DNA of 64,000 nucleotides from Sipunculus nudus (lineage: Eukaryota > Annelida > Sipuncula > Golfingiida > Sipunculidae), in the NCBI GenBank assembly GCA_026874595.1, contig CM049308.1, positions 81,452,124-81,516,123 on the forward strand. Direction: 5' to 3'. A program made the translations under genes and the position numbers. The notes beneath the pieces are model-generated. The model ran no database searches and was not told where the DNA came from. It saw only the letters and a list, made by a program, of their open reading frames with translations. Below are positions 36,830 through 46,454 of this stretch, in pieces (the first letter of the stretch is position 1; each line of letters begins with the position of its first letter).

Positions 36830-37529
36830 ACAGGACCATGGAGACAAAAAAGAGGGACAGAAATAAAATAAAAAAATATTCAACCAAAAAAAAAAATTAA
36901 ATCATGCACAGCATGTCTGTTTTATGTATCAAAATATTGAGGCTGTAGATAATCAGACTATACACAATTTAGATCTTGTTTCAGTCAAGTCTTCATTGTG
37001 TCCAACCAATATGGCACAGTGAATAAGCTACAGTTTCAAGCAATTTGTTCCACTGAGGTTTGTATGGGATATATCTGATAAATTCTATATAATATCCCCT
37101 TTCACAGCTAATAGATAACCTTAAGTTTCCCACAGAGTAAGATAATCCACATCTTCCCAGGTCTGGTCTCATACTATTTCTTCCATGTAACATATTGGGT
37201 AAAGCCAGAGAGCTTGTATATTTTGCTCACTGAAGCAACCTCTTCTTTCCTTACAGAAGTCACCAAGATATCTCATTCAACAGTTGAACAGCTAGTTGCG
37301 GAAAGCACCTTCCACAAGAACAATGCACACACAATAACAAGCTATTCCTTCCTGAACTTGCCTTTAATTGGCTAAATCCCAGGTGCGTGGTCATGGTTTG
37401 TGCGTAGCTTTGCTCGCTACTAAATTTGAGGCCCAGGGTTCTGGTTACCCATTGTGTCAAGGAAACATGATCAACTGCCTGGCATAAGAGCAGGCAAGTT
37501 ATTAAAACAGACAACTGAGCCGTGCATCT

Positions 37530-37720
37530 CCAACCAATGTTTGTCCCTAATTAGTAATATTAATTACAGGTGGATCAAGGTGTTATTGGTGATATTATTT
37601 ACCTGTGTAATTAGACAACCCCTTTAGCTGGGGCCGCCCTCCATCTGTTTCATTTAACTGACAGTTTCTGGGCTATTAACAAGATCATCCTCACCAGATG
37701 CCAACAAATTGTGATTAATT
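37530..37720. promoter_or_regulatory. Possible conserved non-coding block rich in TAAT sites
   Basis: Within 190 bp: CTAATTAG, TTAATTACAGG, GTAATTAGAC, CATCTGTTTC, TTAACTGACAGTTTC, TATTAACAAG and GTGATTAATTG. These resemble homeodomain, TALE (TGACAG) and E-box sites in otherwise unique, less AT-biased DNA. This is pattern recognition only. Confidence 0.25.
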
Positions 37721-38539
37721 GAAAAAAATAAATAAAATACACCTGAACATGGATAACATTAGCAGCTTTCCCTACTTTCATTACATCTTAAGTCACCTGT
37801 AATAGATATAAGTTTGCAAGCCATATTAACATAATTAATGATCAAGTATGGAGTGCTAATTTCCATTGAATACCATATTTAAAAATTTATGAGATAATAA
37901 TGGTCTTCAAAAATTACCTGCCAATACCACATAAAAACTACAAGAAAATCCAAAATTTTCATAGCACCATCTACAGCTGACTATCAGGTGAAATGTTCAT
38001 ACAAATTATAAGCCTATCCTTGGTTACTGATTCTGAAACAGTATTCATGTATGAAATTGTATGACAAGGGAGTCAGTGTAATTTATGTATTACATCATTT
38101 TATGTACAGCATTTTATCCTTGTCTATATGCTTAAAAGGCTCTTTTGATTTAAACATGAGTGTCAAGAGGCTAAACATCTACAAATAAAGATATGGATGC
38201 AAGTCACATAATCAATATGCTAGTATAATTTGGTGCAAATAGCTGCTAAATAGCTTTCTTCAGATGTTTCAGTATCTTTCATTCTTAAAGAAAGTAAGTG
38301 CAATTTTCAAATTTTGTGACCAGCAAGTTGCATGGAGATGCCATTTAAAAACTTATTCAACTTAATCCACACCCATAAATAATACCTTTTGCTTAAAAGG
38401 GGCATAATCATATTATGCCTATTAAATCACACTATAAGTTCAGTTTGCTTTATTCAAAAGTTCCCAAGCAAAACCATCCCAGCATACAGTCTCAGCACCT
38501 TGTATAGGACTGATTAACAGCTTATTATTGGTCTGTATG

Positions 38540-38780
38540 TTGGAAAACATAGTCAACGTGTGTCTATTTCCCATTACAAGGCTGCGTGACCAGAGGGCCA
38601 ATTGTGAGCCGCAACACGGGGTGTTTCAGCCAGCAGAACATGTATTAAATATTTTGGGCCAGGTCAGTCAGGGCATCTACTGTTTGACACATTGTTGTCG
38701 AGACGATGCAGGCAGTATTTATGTTGCCACCTGTGATTGCGCCCCATCCACTGTTTTTTACACTCGTTTACAGGACTTTG
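38540..38780. other. GC-richer unique block with an unsupported open frame
   Basis: A locally GC-richer, non-repeated block. A 115-codon frame (38528-38875, plus) covers it and is moderately cysteine-rich in the middle. It shows no recognisable domain, no signal peptide and AT-rich low-complexity ends, and a second frame overlaps it. A non-coding conserved element or an exon part are both possible; neither is established. Confidence 0.25.
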
Positions 38781-39139
38781 CAAACAGTTTCAGGACAATA
38801 TTTTGGCATGTACAAACTTATTTTACAAGGAAGAAGTTATTTTTTTTGTGTCAATTCAACATGCTTTATAGGTAATTGGGTTCCTTTAAGCAATTACTCA
38901 GTATGGTTTGAAAGCTTACATATTTATATTTACTCACTCAGTGAACAGTCGAGAATTTTGGCTTGCATTGAGAATTTTAATGGCCAAAATAAAAGCTTCG
39001 TTTTACATATTAATCACATCATCAATATGTCTGCAATATTTGAAGATAACAGCTGAAGTGGAATTTCAGATATTTGGGGACAGAAGGTGGCTTAATGCAC
39101 TGGCCAAATGCACATATGAATAAACAGACAAATGTGGAC

Positions 39140-39738
39140 TATTTTGGCAGCCACTTATGAGAAAAAAACATGCCATGGTCAAATTTGAGCAAAATTTAAG
39201 CTACCAATTTATATTTTTGCTTATATTTTAAAAAATTTAAAAGATTTTGATCTAATTTTGGGTAAACAATTTAATTTGATTAACTAAAGTTATATTACTG
39301 AAAAAAAGTCCCTAGCTTTAACATTTTTTTTGGTGTTAAATGACCAAATAGTTTTCCTGATTTTTTACAAAGTGCAACATGTTTGGGCCCCTATCTTATT
39401 TAAATTATATAATACAGACCTAATTTCTGGCATGTAAATAGGAATTAAATAGAGGAATATTTATGGTAAATATGAGGAAAAACAGATGAGTGGTTTTGAT
39501 ATTAGGCAGTCCTTAAGTGTGAAAATAGGTTTTTCCTTAATTTCTCAAAGGAACGAAGTCGCAAAGAGCCAGTTTTCGGCTTGGTAGGAGATCTCAGGGA
39601 CATCTAACATTATGCAAAATTTTGGATTCCTAGGTCTTATGGTTTCAAAACGTGCCACATATACGGATGGCCTGACAGACAGACAACGGACAATACACCA
39701 CGACTATAGTTCAGATGACTTATAGTCAGCTGAGCTAA
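39140..39738 (+). mobile_element. R2 element 3' fragment
   Basis: Begins inside the family (AACATGCCATGGTC, GAGCAAAATTTAAGCTACC) and ends with GACAGACAACGGACAATAC, CACGACTATAG, hairpin TGACT-TAT-AGTCA and CTAA at 39735-39738. It is 5'-truncated; its closest relative by eye is the last unit of 46455-49083 (shared GAGGAATATTTATGGTAAAT and GAGTGGTTTTGATATTAGGC). Confidence 0.8.
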
Positions 39739-41369
39739 AAATGCATTAGGGTAAACTCTTGCAGTGATTAAACTTGGCAAACATATCTGAATTCTCTGTA
39801 GTTGCAGCCCTGGTAGTAGCTGTGAGTGCACAAAAGTGAAAGCTCACAGCTGAGTTACAAAAGGAACACACATGCTCACTAAAAAGCGGAGTCTGAATGG
39901 AATGCTGTCCTATTTTAAAACTATAAAATATCATAAATTATCAGGATGTATCATTTCTTATTACTCTTGATTTTTAAAAATTTAATTAACAAGATTGTAT
40001 AGCTTTTTTAAGTAAATCATTTATAAATGAAACATTAGTTTTTTCTCAGAAGTGTGTGGAAGACTCTAGAATTTTGATGGCTTGGTTTGATTGTATTTCT
40101 GAACAGATATACTGGTAAGGGAGTGTGGATCTCACACTAACAGTATTTTACAAGCAACTAAGATTCTGTTTAATTAAATATAAAACAGTACTGAAGAGTT
40201 GAAAGGAACTAATTTGTCAGAATACAAAACAGTATTCAAAGCTTGTAAATCAAGTAGAGAATAAACATAATTCAGGTAGCACACATATAATAATATGCAA
40301 CTGTGTTCAATATAATTTAATATGTTACAAATTCAAAAGTAATGACCACTATAATGATTAATTTCTTAGTAATGCAAAAGGAAGACTTGTAAATATATGT
40401 TTGGAAACATTAAACTCCCAGGCTTGAATATAAGATATTTCTGTGTTGCAGTGATTCTGTGCTACTCTGCTTTAAAAATTGAAATACTTGCCTGTAAGAC
40501 TATAAAGTTCAGTAATTCATATTAACAAATTTGTACAAGTTTTAAGGATATCTATGGGATCATTATAGCTTTCAACATTGTAACAACTTGTAAACATTTC
40601 TATTCGAGGCTAAACATCACAAACTGGACCAAGGAGCTGAAAAAACTGAACCATGGAGCAATCAATTAATTTTTTGTAGCATTTTATTCCCATCAACTTA
40701 AGCAGTATTAATAATGCCAAATGAACCGATCTCATCTGGCTGTGTTTTTTACCATGCTGAACTCTGTGATATTTACTGCGGGACAGCTCCGGACAGATAA
40801 AATTTAGAATCGTTGCTGCACCTGGTGCCTAGTTAAATCAGGTGCCACTAGACTGTTCGCTTCTCCCATTTCGAATAATCCCCAATTCTAATCACTCCAC
40901 CTTCAGTCTCTGAAAGACTACATTCTTGTAACATTTTTTTTTATCAATGAATCTGGCAGCTTTGTACCATAAAAAAATGGAGAAAAAATTCTGTCCTCTA
41001 AACCATGAATCAAACAGGGAAGACACAGTAAATGGAACAAGCTTCAAATCTTAGACACTTATAATACCTTTTGTGGTGTTTACAATCAATCTGGTAGGAC
41101 TTCCACAAAATATAGTTGGATGATTTTAAGCATTTCTCTGTTTATCATTCCCTATGTTTGTTTGTGTCTGTGTGTGTCTGTTTGTTTGTGCAAACTATAT
41201 ATCAGATCATGTAAATGGGTTTAACCCTTTATTTTAAATTCAACAGCTTACACAGACATAAGTACAATATTGGATACAGCACATGTGACATTTAACAAGA
41301 ATACATAAGACCTGTGTCAAAAACATAACATCCATGAAACTATAACGTCACTCAATTACAAAATACATA
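39739..41369. other. Unique AT-rich sequence
   Basis: No gene or RNA seen. CACCTG ... CAGGTG (about 40818-40844) forms a short inverted pair in a slightly GC-richer patch. Confidence 0.5.
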
Positions 41370-41794
41370 CTGTGGTTGGCTTCATATTCGCGAGGCTGAA
41401 ATTTCGCGATTTTTCAATTTTTAATGTTTCGCGAGGGTTTCATTTTTCGCGATCTCACCAGAACCCAAATATTTAGTAAAGCCATACCTATGTGTGTTAT
41501 CATGAGAATAAGTCATGAGTTTGTGATATTTTTCTCATATAACGATGGGCCCGAACACAAAGCACAGGTAGTTAAGTTCAAATTAAGGGGAACGTTTTCC
41601 CTATACCTGCATGGATGTAACTTATTATAACAATTCTCATTGTTCTAATCTATTCCCATACAAATATTGGCTACATTTAATAAGAAGGACGTAATCCATT
41701 GGCCAATTATTCCCGAGGGTTTCATTTTCGCGATTATTTCCCATTCGCGAATATCGCGAAATTAAAACCCTCGCGAACAAAAAGGCAACCACAG
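41370..41794. mobile_element. 425-bp CG-rich MITE
   Basis: The left end CTGTGGTTGGCTTCATATTC continuing GCGAGG pairs with the right end, which reads in reverse complement CTGTGGTTGCCTTTTTGTTC then GCGAGGG. TA flanks both sides (41368-41369 and 41795-41796). Subterminal TTCGCGA, TCGCGAGGGTTT and TTTCGCGAT recur many times in both orientations near each end. No coding capacity. TA target sites and small size fit a Tc1/mariner-type MITE; the family name is not known to me. Confidence 0.85.
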
Positions 41795-41946
41795 TATATG
41801 GTATGTGTAATGATGTTTATATATAGAGACATAATTTCAGCAAACTAACTGTGAATTTTGGGAGGTATAAATATACATTTATTTGAAATATTTTTGAAAA
41901 AATACTTACATCCAATCTTGTTTTATAAAGCAGTTTCTGGCAGGTA

Positions 41947-42087
41947 GGGCTATATAAATATATTGATATATCAATACATATCCAAACGCCACGTCAATAC
42001 GGTTACCGATTTGCAATGCATGTTGTATTGTTGTATCGAGGAAAAACATGTGCAATGACTGCTAATAAATATAGATACAACCCTGAC
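41947..42087. mobile_element. Possible small MITE (AGGGYTRTAT ends)
   Basis: Left AGGGCTATATAAATATATTG and right (reverse complement) AGGGTTGTATCTATATTTAT are similar inverted ends about 140 bp apart. No clear target duplication was seen. Confidence 0.35.
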
Positions 42088-42866
42088 TTGAACTATAATG
42101 TAAACTATTTATATCTGCTAAAGCTATTTTATATTTCTAATGTTCACCTTGAAGACATAAATCAGATCACATGTATTGTCATGTGATCAACTGGGTGAGG
42201 AATAGAAGTATACACTTGTTTGTGCTTCCAAGACAAGCTGACGCGTGTGAGCGATGATTTAAGAATATACGGTCATCGGCTCTCGTTATAGTTGGTATCT
42301 ATAAGTTTACATATTGTATTTCACTTTATAATCCAGTATTTTTCCTCTAATTAGTCAATCAATTTCTTGAGGTCCATAATTACCTGCTTATTTTGAACTG
42401 CATGTATGGCAACAGGTGAAACCAGTGCTCGAAACCTTTGGAATAAAATCTAATACTATATTACAAGGGAAAATGTGCTTTGGGGATTCACATTCAAAGA
42501 AGCACAGGAAAAAAGGTATACTTACACGGCATAAAAATTGATAAAATATAACTTGTTTATCATCCCCATAACATGTTAACATATAATAGGGAAGGGGTCC
42601 AAGTGCTGGGGGGGGGGGGAGGGCAAGGACTGTAAAAAAGAATCAAGATTTTAATACCCAACAGTCTGTATATGGGGTTAAGAAAAAGGAAACCATTTAC
42701 AGAACTAATGATAGATTTGGCCAATCATTTGAAATGAGTGCCTACCAACCAAAAAGCGAGCATTGCTGTTGATACGGTGGTTATGGCGCCACTAATGTAT
42801 GGATCGTCCAGCAAGTGAGCAGAAAATAAGGAAATGTCATGATGAAACTGTATAAATGTATAAACT

Positions 42867-42870
<4 letters not shown>
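42088..42870. other. Unique sequence with a G12 run
   Basis: No gene seen. G12 at 42608-42619 precedes AGGGCAAGG. Confidence 0.5.

Positions 42871-42912
<42 letters not shown>
42871..42912. repeat. (AT)n microsatellite
   Basis: Twenty-one AT dinucleotides. They directly precede the A/T-rich tail side of the minus-strand SINE. Confidence 0.95.
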
Positions 42913-42914
<2 letters not shown>

Positions 42915-42924
42915 CTTTTTTTTA

Positions 42925-43204
42925 CAGGATAGGTCCATGGCCTGTTGGTGGCACTGTCTACTGAATGAGGATGAAGGTATCCATATAATAATTATGATAT
43001 GTTATTATTGAGCCTTCAGGATTCCAAGTTTTATATGCAAGGGGTTCGTAATAATCCAGAAGTCATAACCTGTCATTAAGACATTAGAGCAAATCTCTAA
43101 GGTTCAACAAGATTTCACAATTATGTCATTGAGGCATCAGCGGATTCAAACCAGGGACTTTCAGCACCGAAGTCCAACAGCTTAACCACTAGGCTACGTC
43201 CCAT
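42925..43204 (-). mobile_element. tRNA-derived SINE
   Basis: On the minus strand, TGGGACGTAGCCTAGTGGTT at the right end contains a pol III A box (TAGCCTAGTGG, 43186-43196 region). About 35 bp on is a B box, GGTTTGAATCC (43142-43152), close to GGTTCGANTCC. The spacing matches a tRNA head, but the intervening bases do not form a full cloverleaf, so it is a SINE head and not a tRNA gene. The tail side runs into AT-rich DNA and the AT microsatellite near 42925. The exact 3' boundary and target duplication are not certain. It is the only recognisable minus-strand mobile element of note here. Confidence 0.75.
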
Positions 43205-43582
43205 GTCCTAAATATATATGCATGTATGTGTGTGATTAAGAAAATAGGTTTTAATTAGAAAATAATACACAAAGGAAAAGGATCCATATCATCAGTACGT
43301 ATCAGATATCACTTTATGTGTATCACAATACGTATTGTACCTGGACAGGCTGACCAATAACCAGACCTACTGGCAGGCCATTTTAACAAAGAATCAAAGG
43401 TCAATTTGTCAATTTTTTTAAAATAAAATTTAAGAAGAAAGAGAGATATATATATACCATAAAAAGACTCCTGGAGATATTTGTATGCATTTTAAGATAA
43501 TGTAATGGTAAATGAATACTTATTGCCAAAGGCTAGATATATCACGTTTTTTGTAAAAATTAAAATTTTACTTTAAAATTTA
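43205..43582. other. Unique AT-rich sequence
   Basis: Nothing recognised. Confidence 0.5.
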
Positions 43583-43652
43583 ACAAGTGGCTCTTGGGCC
43601 ATGACACTCAGCTTATTTTGACTGGGTGCTCATTTCTTTTATTAATGTTATA

Positions 43653-44421
43653 CAGTGAAGTCTCGTTATAATGGGGTCCGTTACAACGGAAGACTCGAGT
43701 TAGGGACAAATCTCAAGGGAATGATCGAGTGAAAGTTAAAATTGGCTTTGACATAACGGAAAACTTGAGTTCTGGTTCCAAACGGACTAATATAAAACAA
43801 AATGAACCTTGCCGCTATAATCAGAATCATTATAACAAACGAGAAGTGCGATGGTCAGGTCCAAGTTTCCCCAGTCCTTTGATCTTTGTTAAACCCAGCC
43901 AACACTGACTGGCTAATTAATACATAACAGGGCAGGATTTCACACCTAGGCCATCGTTGAGTGGTTATGTCACCGCTGTTTACTCGACATCACGGTTGAG
44001 CAGACCCGTGTTCATTCTTCGCGTATTGCTTGACCAGTAAATGAGATGAATGTCAAAATGTTGGGTAAATAACTTTGCCACATACCTCATTAATTGAGAA
44101 ACAAAAGATACTATAAAGAATGTTTAGCCAAACAGTCAAGACATAATTATCCAAACAATGTAGCTTTGTATATATGTCCATTATATACATTAACATTGTA
44201 AATTTGTTTTCTTTATATATATATATGTTCATTATGTAATAAACGTGCTTTATTTGGTATGAACTTTTTCCTCTTTGTGGATGAATATGCGCGTGTGTGC
44301 TTTTATCAGTTTTCTTTCATGCTACAAAACTGCATACTCCGACATTTCATTATAACAGAAATTCGATTTATGGCACTAATTTGCTTGGAACAAACATGTT
44401 CATTATAACGAGACTTCTCTG
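43653..44421. mobile_element. 769-bp pogo/Tigger-like MITE with TA target duplication
   Basis: Left terminus CAGTGAAGTCTCGTTATAAT and right terminus (reverse complement) CAGAGAAGTCTCGTTATAAT differ at one base in 21. TA flanks both ends (43651-43652 and 44422-44423). The CTCGTTATAAC-type terminus is typical of pogo/Tigger elements. No transposase is recognisable in the interior, so it is non-autonomous. Insertion is inside the 5' arm of the element at 43583-45698. Confidence 0.87.
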
Positions 44422-44580
44422 TATATTGTCTGTGAGAATTGCCTATGGCTATACAGGAGATTTGCCTAGAACCTCCAAGGATGTTGCTTAAGAAGAATCT
44501 AGGCCTAATGGATAAAGTTTGTGCCCCGACTGACTGTCTGGGTGCTTATATGACATCTTTACCTATAGGTCACAAAATAT

Positions 44581-45539
44581 AGCTCATGGTGACCTAATTT
44601 CAGTTTTCCAAGAACATTTGCCGAGGACGTATCAGAATGTTACATTAGAAAAATCTAGGCCTAGCAGATACAATGTGTGTGACCTGACTGACTTTCTGGT
44701 TGCTTATATGACTTCTTTTCCTATAGGTCACAAAATATAGGTCATAGTGACCTAATTTTAGTTTTCCAAGAACATTTGCCAAGGACGTCTCAGGATATTA
44801 CATTAGAAGATTCTAGGCCTTACAGATACAATTTGTGCCCATCTGACATTCAGGGTGCTCAAAATCATGTTTTTGGCCTGAAGGTCACAAAATATAGGTC
44901 ACCATGGCCTTATTTCAGGTTTCCAAGGGAATTTGCCTAGAACCTCCCAGGATATTGTGTAAGAAGATTCTAGGCCTAACAGATACGATTTGTAGACATC
45001 TGACATTCAGGGTGTTCATACAACATCTTTTTTCTTTTAGGTCACAGAAAATAGGTCACATTGATCTAATTTCAGGTTACTAGAGACATTTACCTTGGAC
45101 CTCCTGAAATGTCACCTTGGAGGATTCTAGGCCTAATGGATACAATTTGTGCCCCATCTGACTGTCTGGGTTCTTAAAATCATGTTTTTGGCCCATAGTT
45201 CACAAAATATAGGTCACCATGACCTAATTTCAGGTTTCTAAGGAGATTTGCTTAGAAACTCCCAGGATATTGTTAAAGAACATTCTAGGCCTCACAGATA
45301 TGATTTGTCCCCATCTGACATTCAGGGTGCCCATATGACATCTTTTCCCTATAGGTCATAGAATATAGGTTACAGTGACCTAGTTTCTAGTTTCCAGGGA
45401 CATTTGCCTAGGATCTACCTAAATGTCATGTAAGAGGATTCTCAGTCTAATGGATACAAATTGTGCCCCGTCTGACTGTCTGGGTGCTTAAAGTCATGTT
45501 TTCTGCCCGTAGGTCACAAAATATAGGTCACCATGACCT
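44581..45539. promoter_or_regulatory. Phased IR3 (ERE-type) palindromes, one per 158-bp unit
   Basis: Seven sites match AGGTCANNNTGACCT, at 44581, 44739, 44896, 45053, 45211, 45367 and 45525. Those at 44739 (spacer TAG), 45211 (CCA) and 45525 (CCA) are perfect; the other four have one mismatch each. Spacing is 156-158 bp. IR3 of AGGTCA is the classical estrogen response element. Whether a receptor uses them is unknown. Confidence 0.55.
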
Positions 45540-45698
45540 AATTTGGGTTTCCAAGGAGATTTGCCAAGGACCTCTCTGGATGTACAGTAAGAAGTTTCTA
45601 GGTCTAGTGGTTAAAATTTTTGCCCTGTAATGGACGCACAGCCAGACGGACGAAGGGTGATCGATATAGTTTAGATGACTTACAGTCAGCTGAGCTAA

Positions 45699-46454
45699 AA
45701 ATCTTCTGACCAAAATTAAAACCTTTGTTTATATATAGCTTATCAGACAGAGGATATTCTGGGGATGCCCAATATGCATATATCACTGGGGCTAAAATTC
45801 ATTTTAATATGTATTTAAAGCTTATCATTATAATTGGTAGGACTGACACAATACATGATACAATACATATCACGATATATTCATTCACAATACTATACAC
45901 GTTACAATACATGAAAGTGGAATATCAGAGTTCAGATTTAAAGTCTTTGCCCTTCTTGGTCTCAAGGGCTAAATCACATTAAGCTTTGCCATACCACTTT
46001 ACCTCCACTCTTTAGGGTAACGAATAATGAAACAGCCCCTTTTAATTTTTTTTTATTTTGCTTCAGTAAGCCAATCAGATGCAGATTAACTAAATTCTGA
46101 GAAAATGATGTCCGTCTTGCACTCGCTAGGCCGCTGACTATTGCTGAATGCTTGTTGCTTGAAAAATGTCTCATTTTCCATTGGGATTTCATTTATTGTC
46201 AACGAATCAATACTGAGACATTTGATTATACCGAAAAAATATCTGACTTTGTATTGTGATGTATTTGTGCATCCGTGAATCGTTACAGCCTTAATGGATG
46301 AGCTGACCAAATGATGGATCAGATCCAGATTAGGATGGACATTTTGCTTGATTTCAATATGAAATTGTTGACTGAAGATCCTTGGTAATTTTTTTTTAAT
46401 CCATATGTAATAAAATGATTTGTATATATTTGTCTGTGAATGGCATATATAAAA
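45699..46454. other. AT-rich sequence, possible decayed hAT-like MITE
   Basis: ACTGACACAATACATGATAC then ATATCACGATATATTC (about 45840-45885) and, inverted, ATTGTGATGTATTTGTGCAT then CCGTGAATCGTTACAGCC (about 46254-46291) resemble decayed inverted ends. No target duplication is visible. No gene seen. Confidence 0.35.

Larger units (their letters stand above)
36186..39139. other. Largely unique sequence, no gene supported
   Basis: Contains a G10 run near 36440-36449, a (GA)n tract, and two less AT-rich blocks listed separately (37530-37720, 38540-38780). No open frame carries a recognisable domain. Confidence 0.55.
43583..45698 (+). mobile_element. Pearl/HINE-like element with 158-bp core repeats and a nested transposon
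   Basis: The 5' end ACAAGTGGCTCTTGGGCCAT has CTCAGCT at 43607-43613. The 3' end has GACGGACGAAGGG, hairpin TGACT-TAC-AGTCA, AGCTGAG at 45688-45694 and CTAA at 45695-45698. The core (about 44480-45600) is about seven units of 156-158 bp: GATTCTAGGCCTAATGGATA, GCCCCATCTGACTGTCTGGG, GGTCACAAAATATAGGTCAC and TTTCCAAGGAGATTTGCC. Bivalve pearl elements are known for tandem cores of about 160 bp. The 5' arm is split by the element at 43653-44421. Confidence 0.75.

Noticed and set aside
38528-39056. Overlapping 115- and 116-codon frames
   Set aside because: Two frames overlap over most of their length with no signature. Kept only as an unsupported GC-richer block.
43130-43204. Possible tRNA gene on the minus strand
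   Set aside because: A and B boxes are present but a complete cloverleaf with a paired acceptor stem is not. It is better explained as a SINE head.
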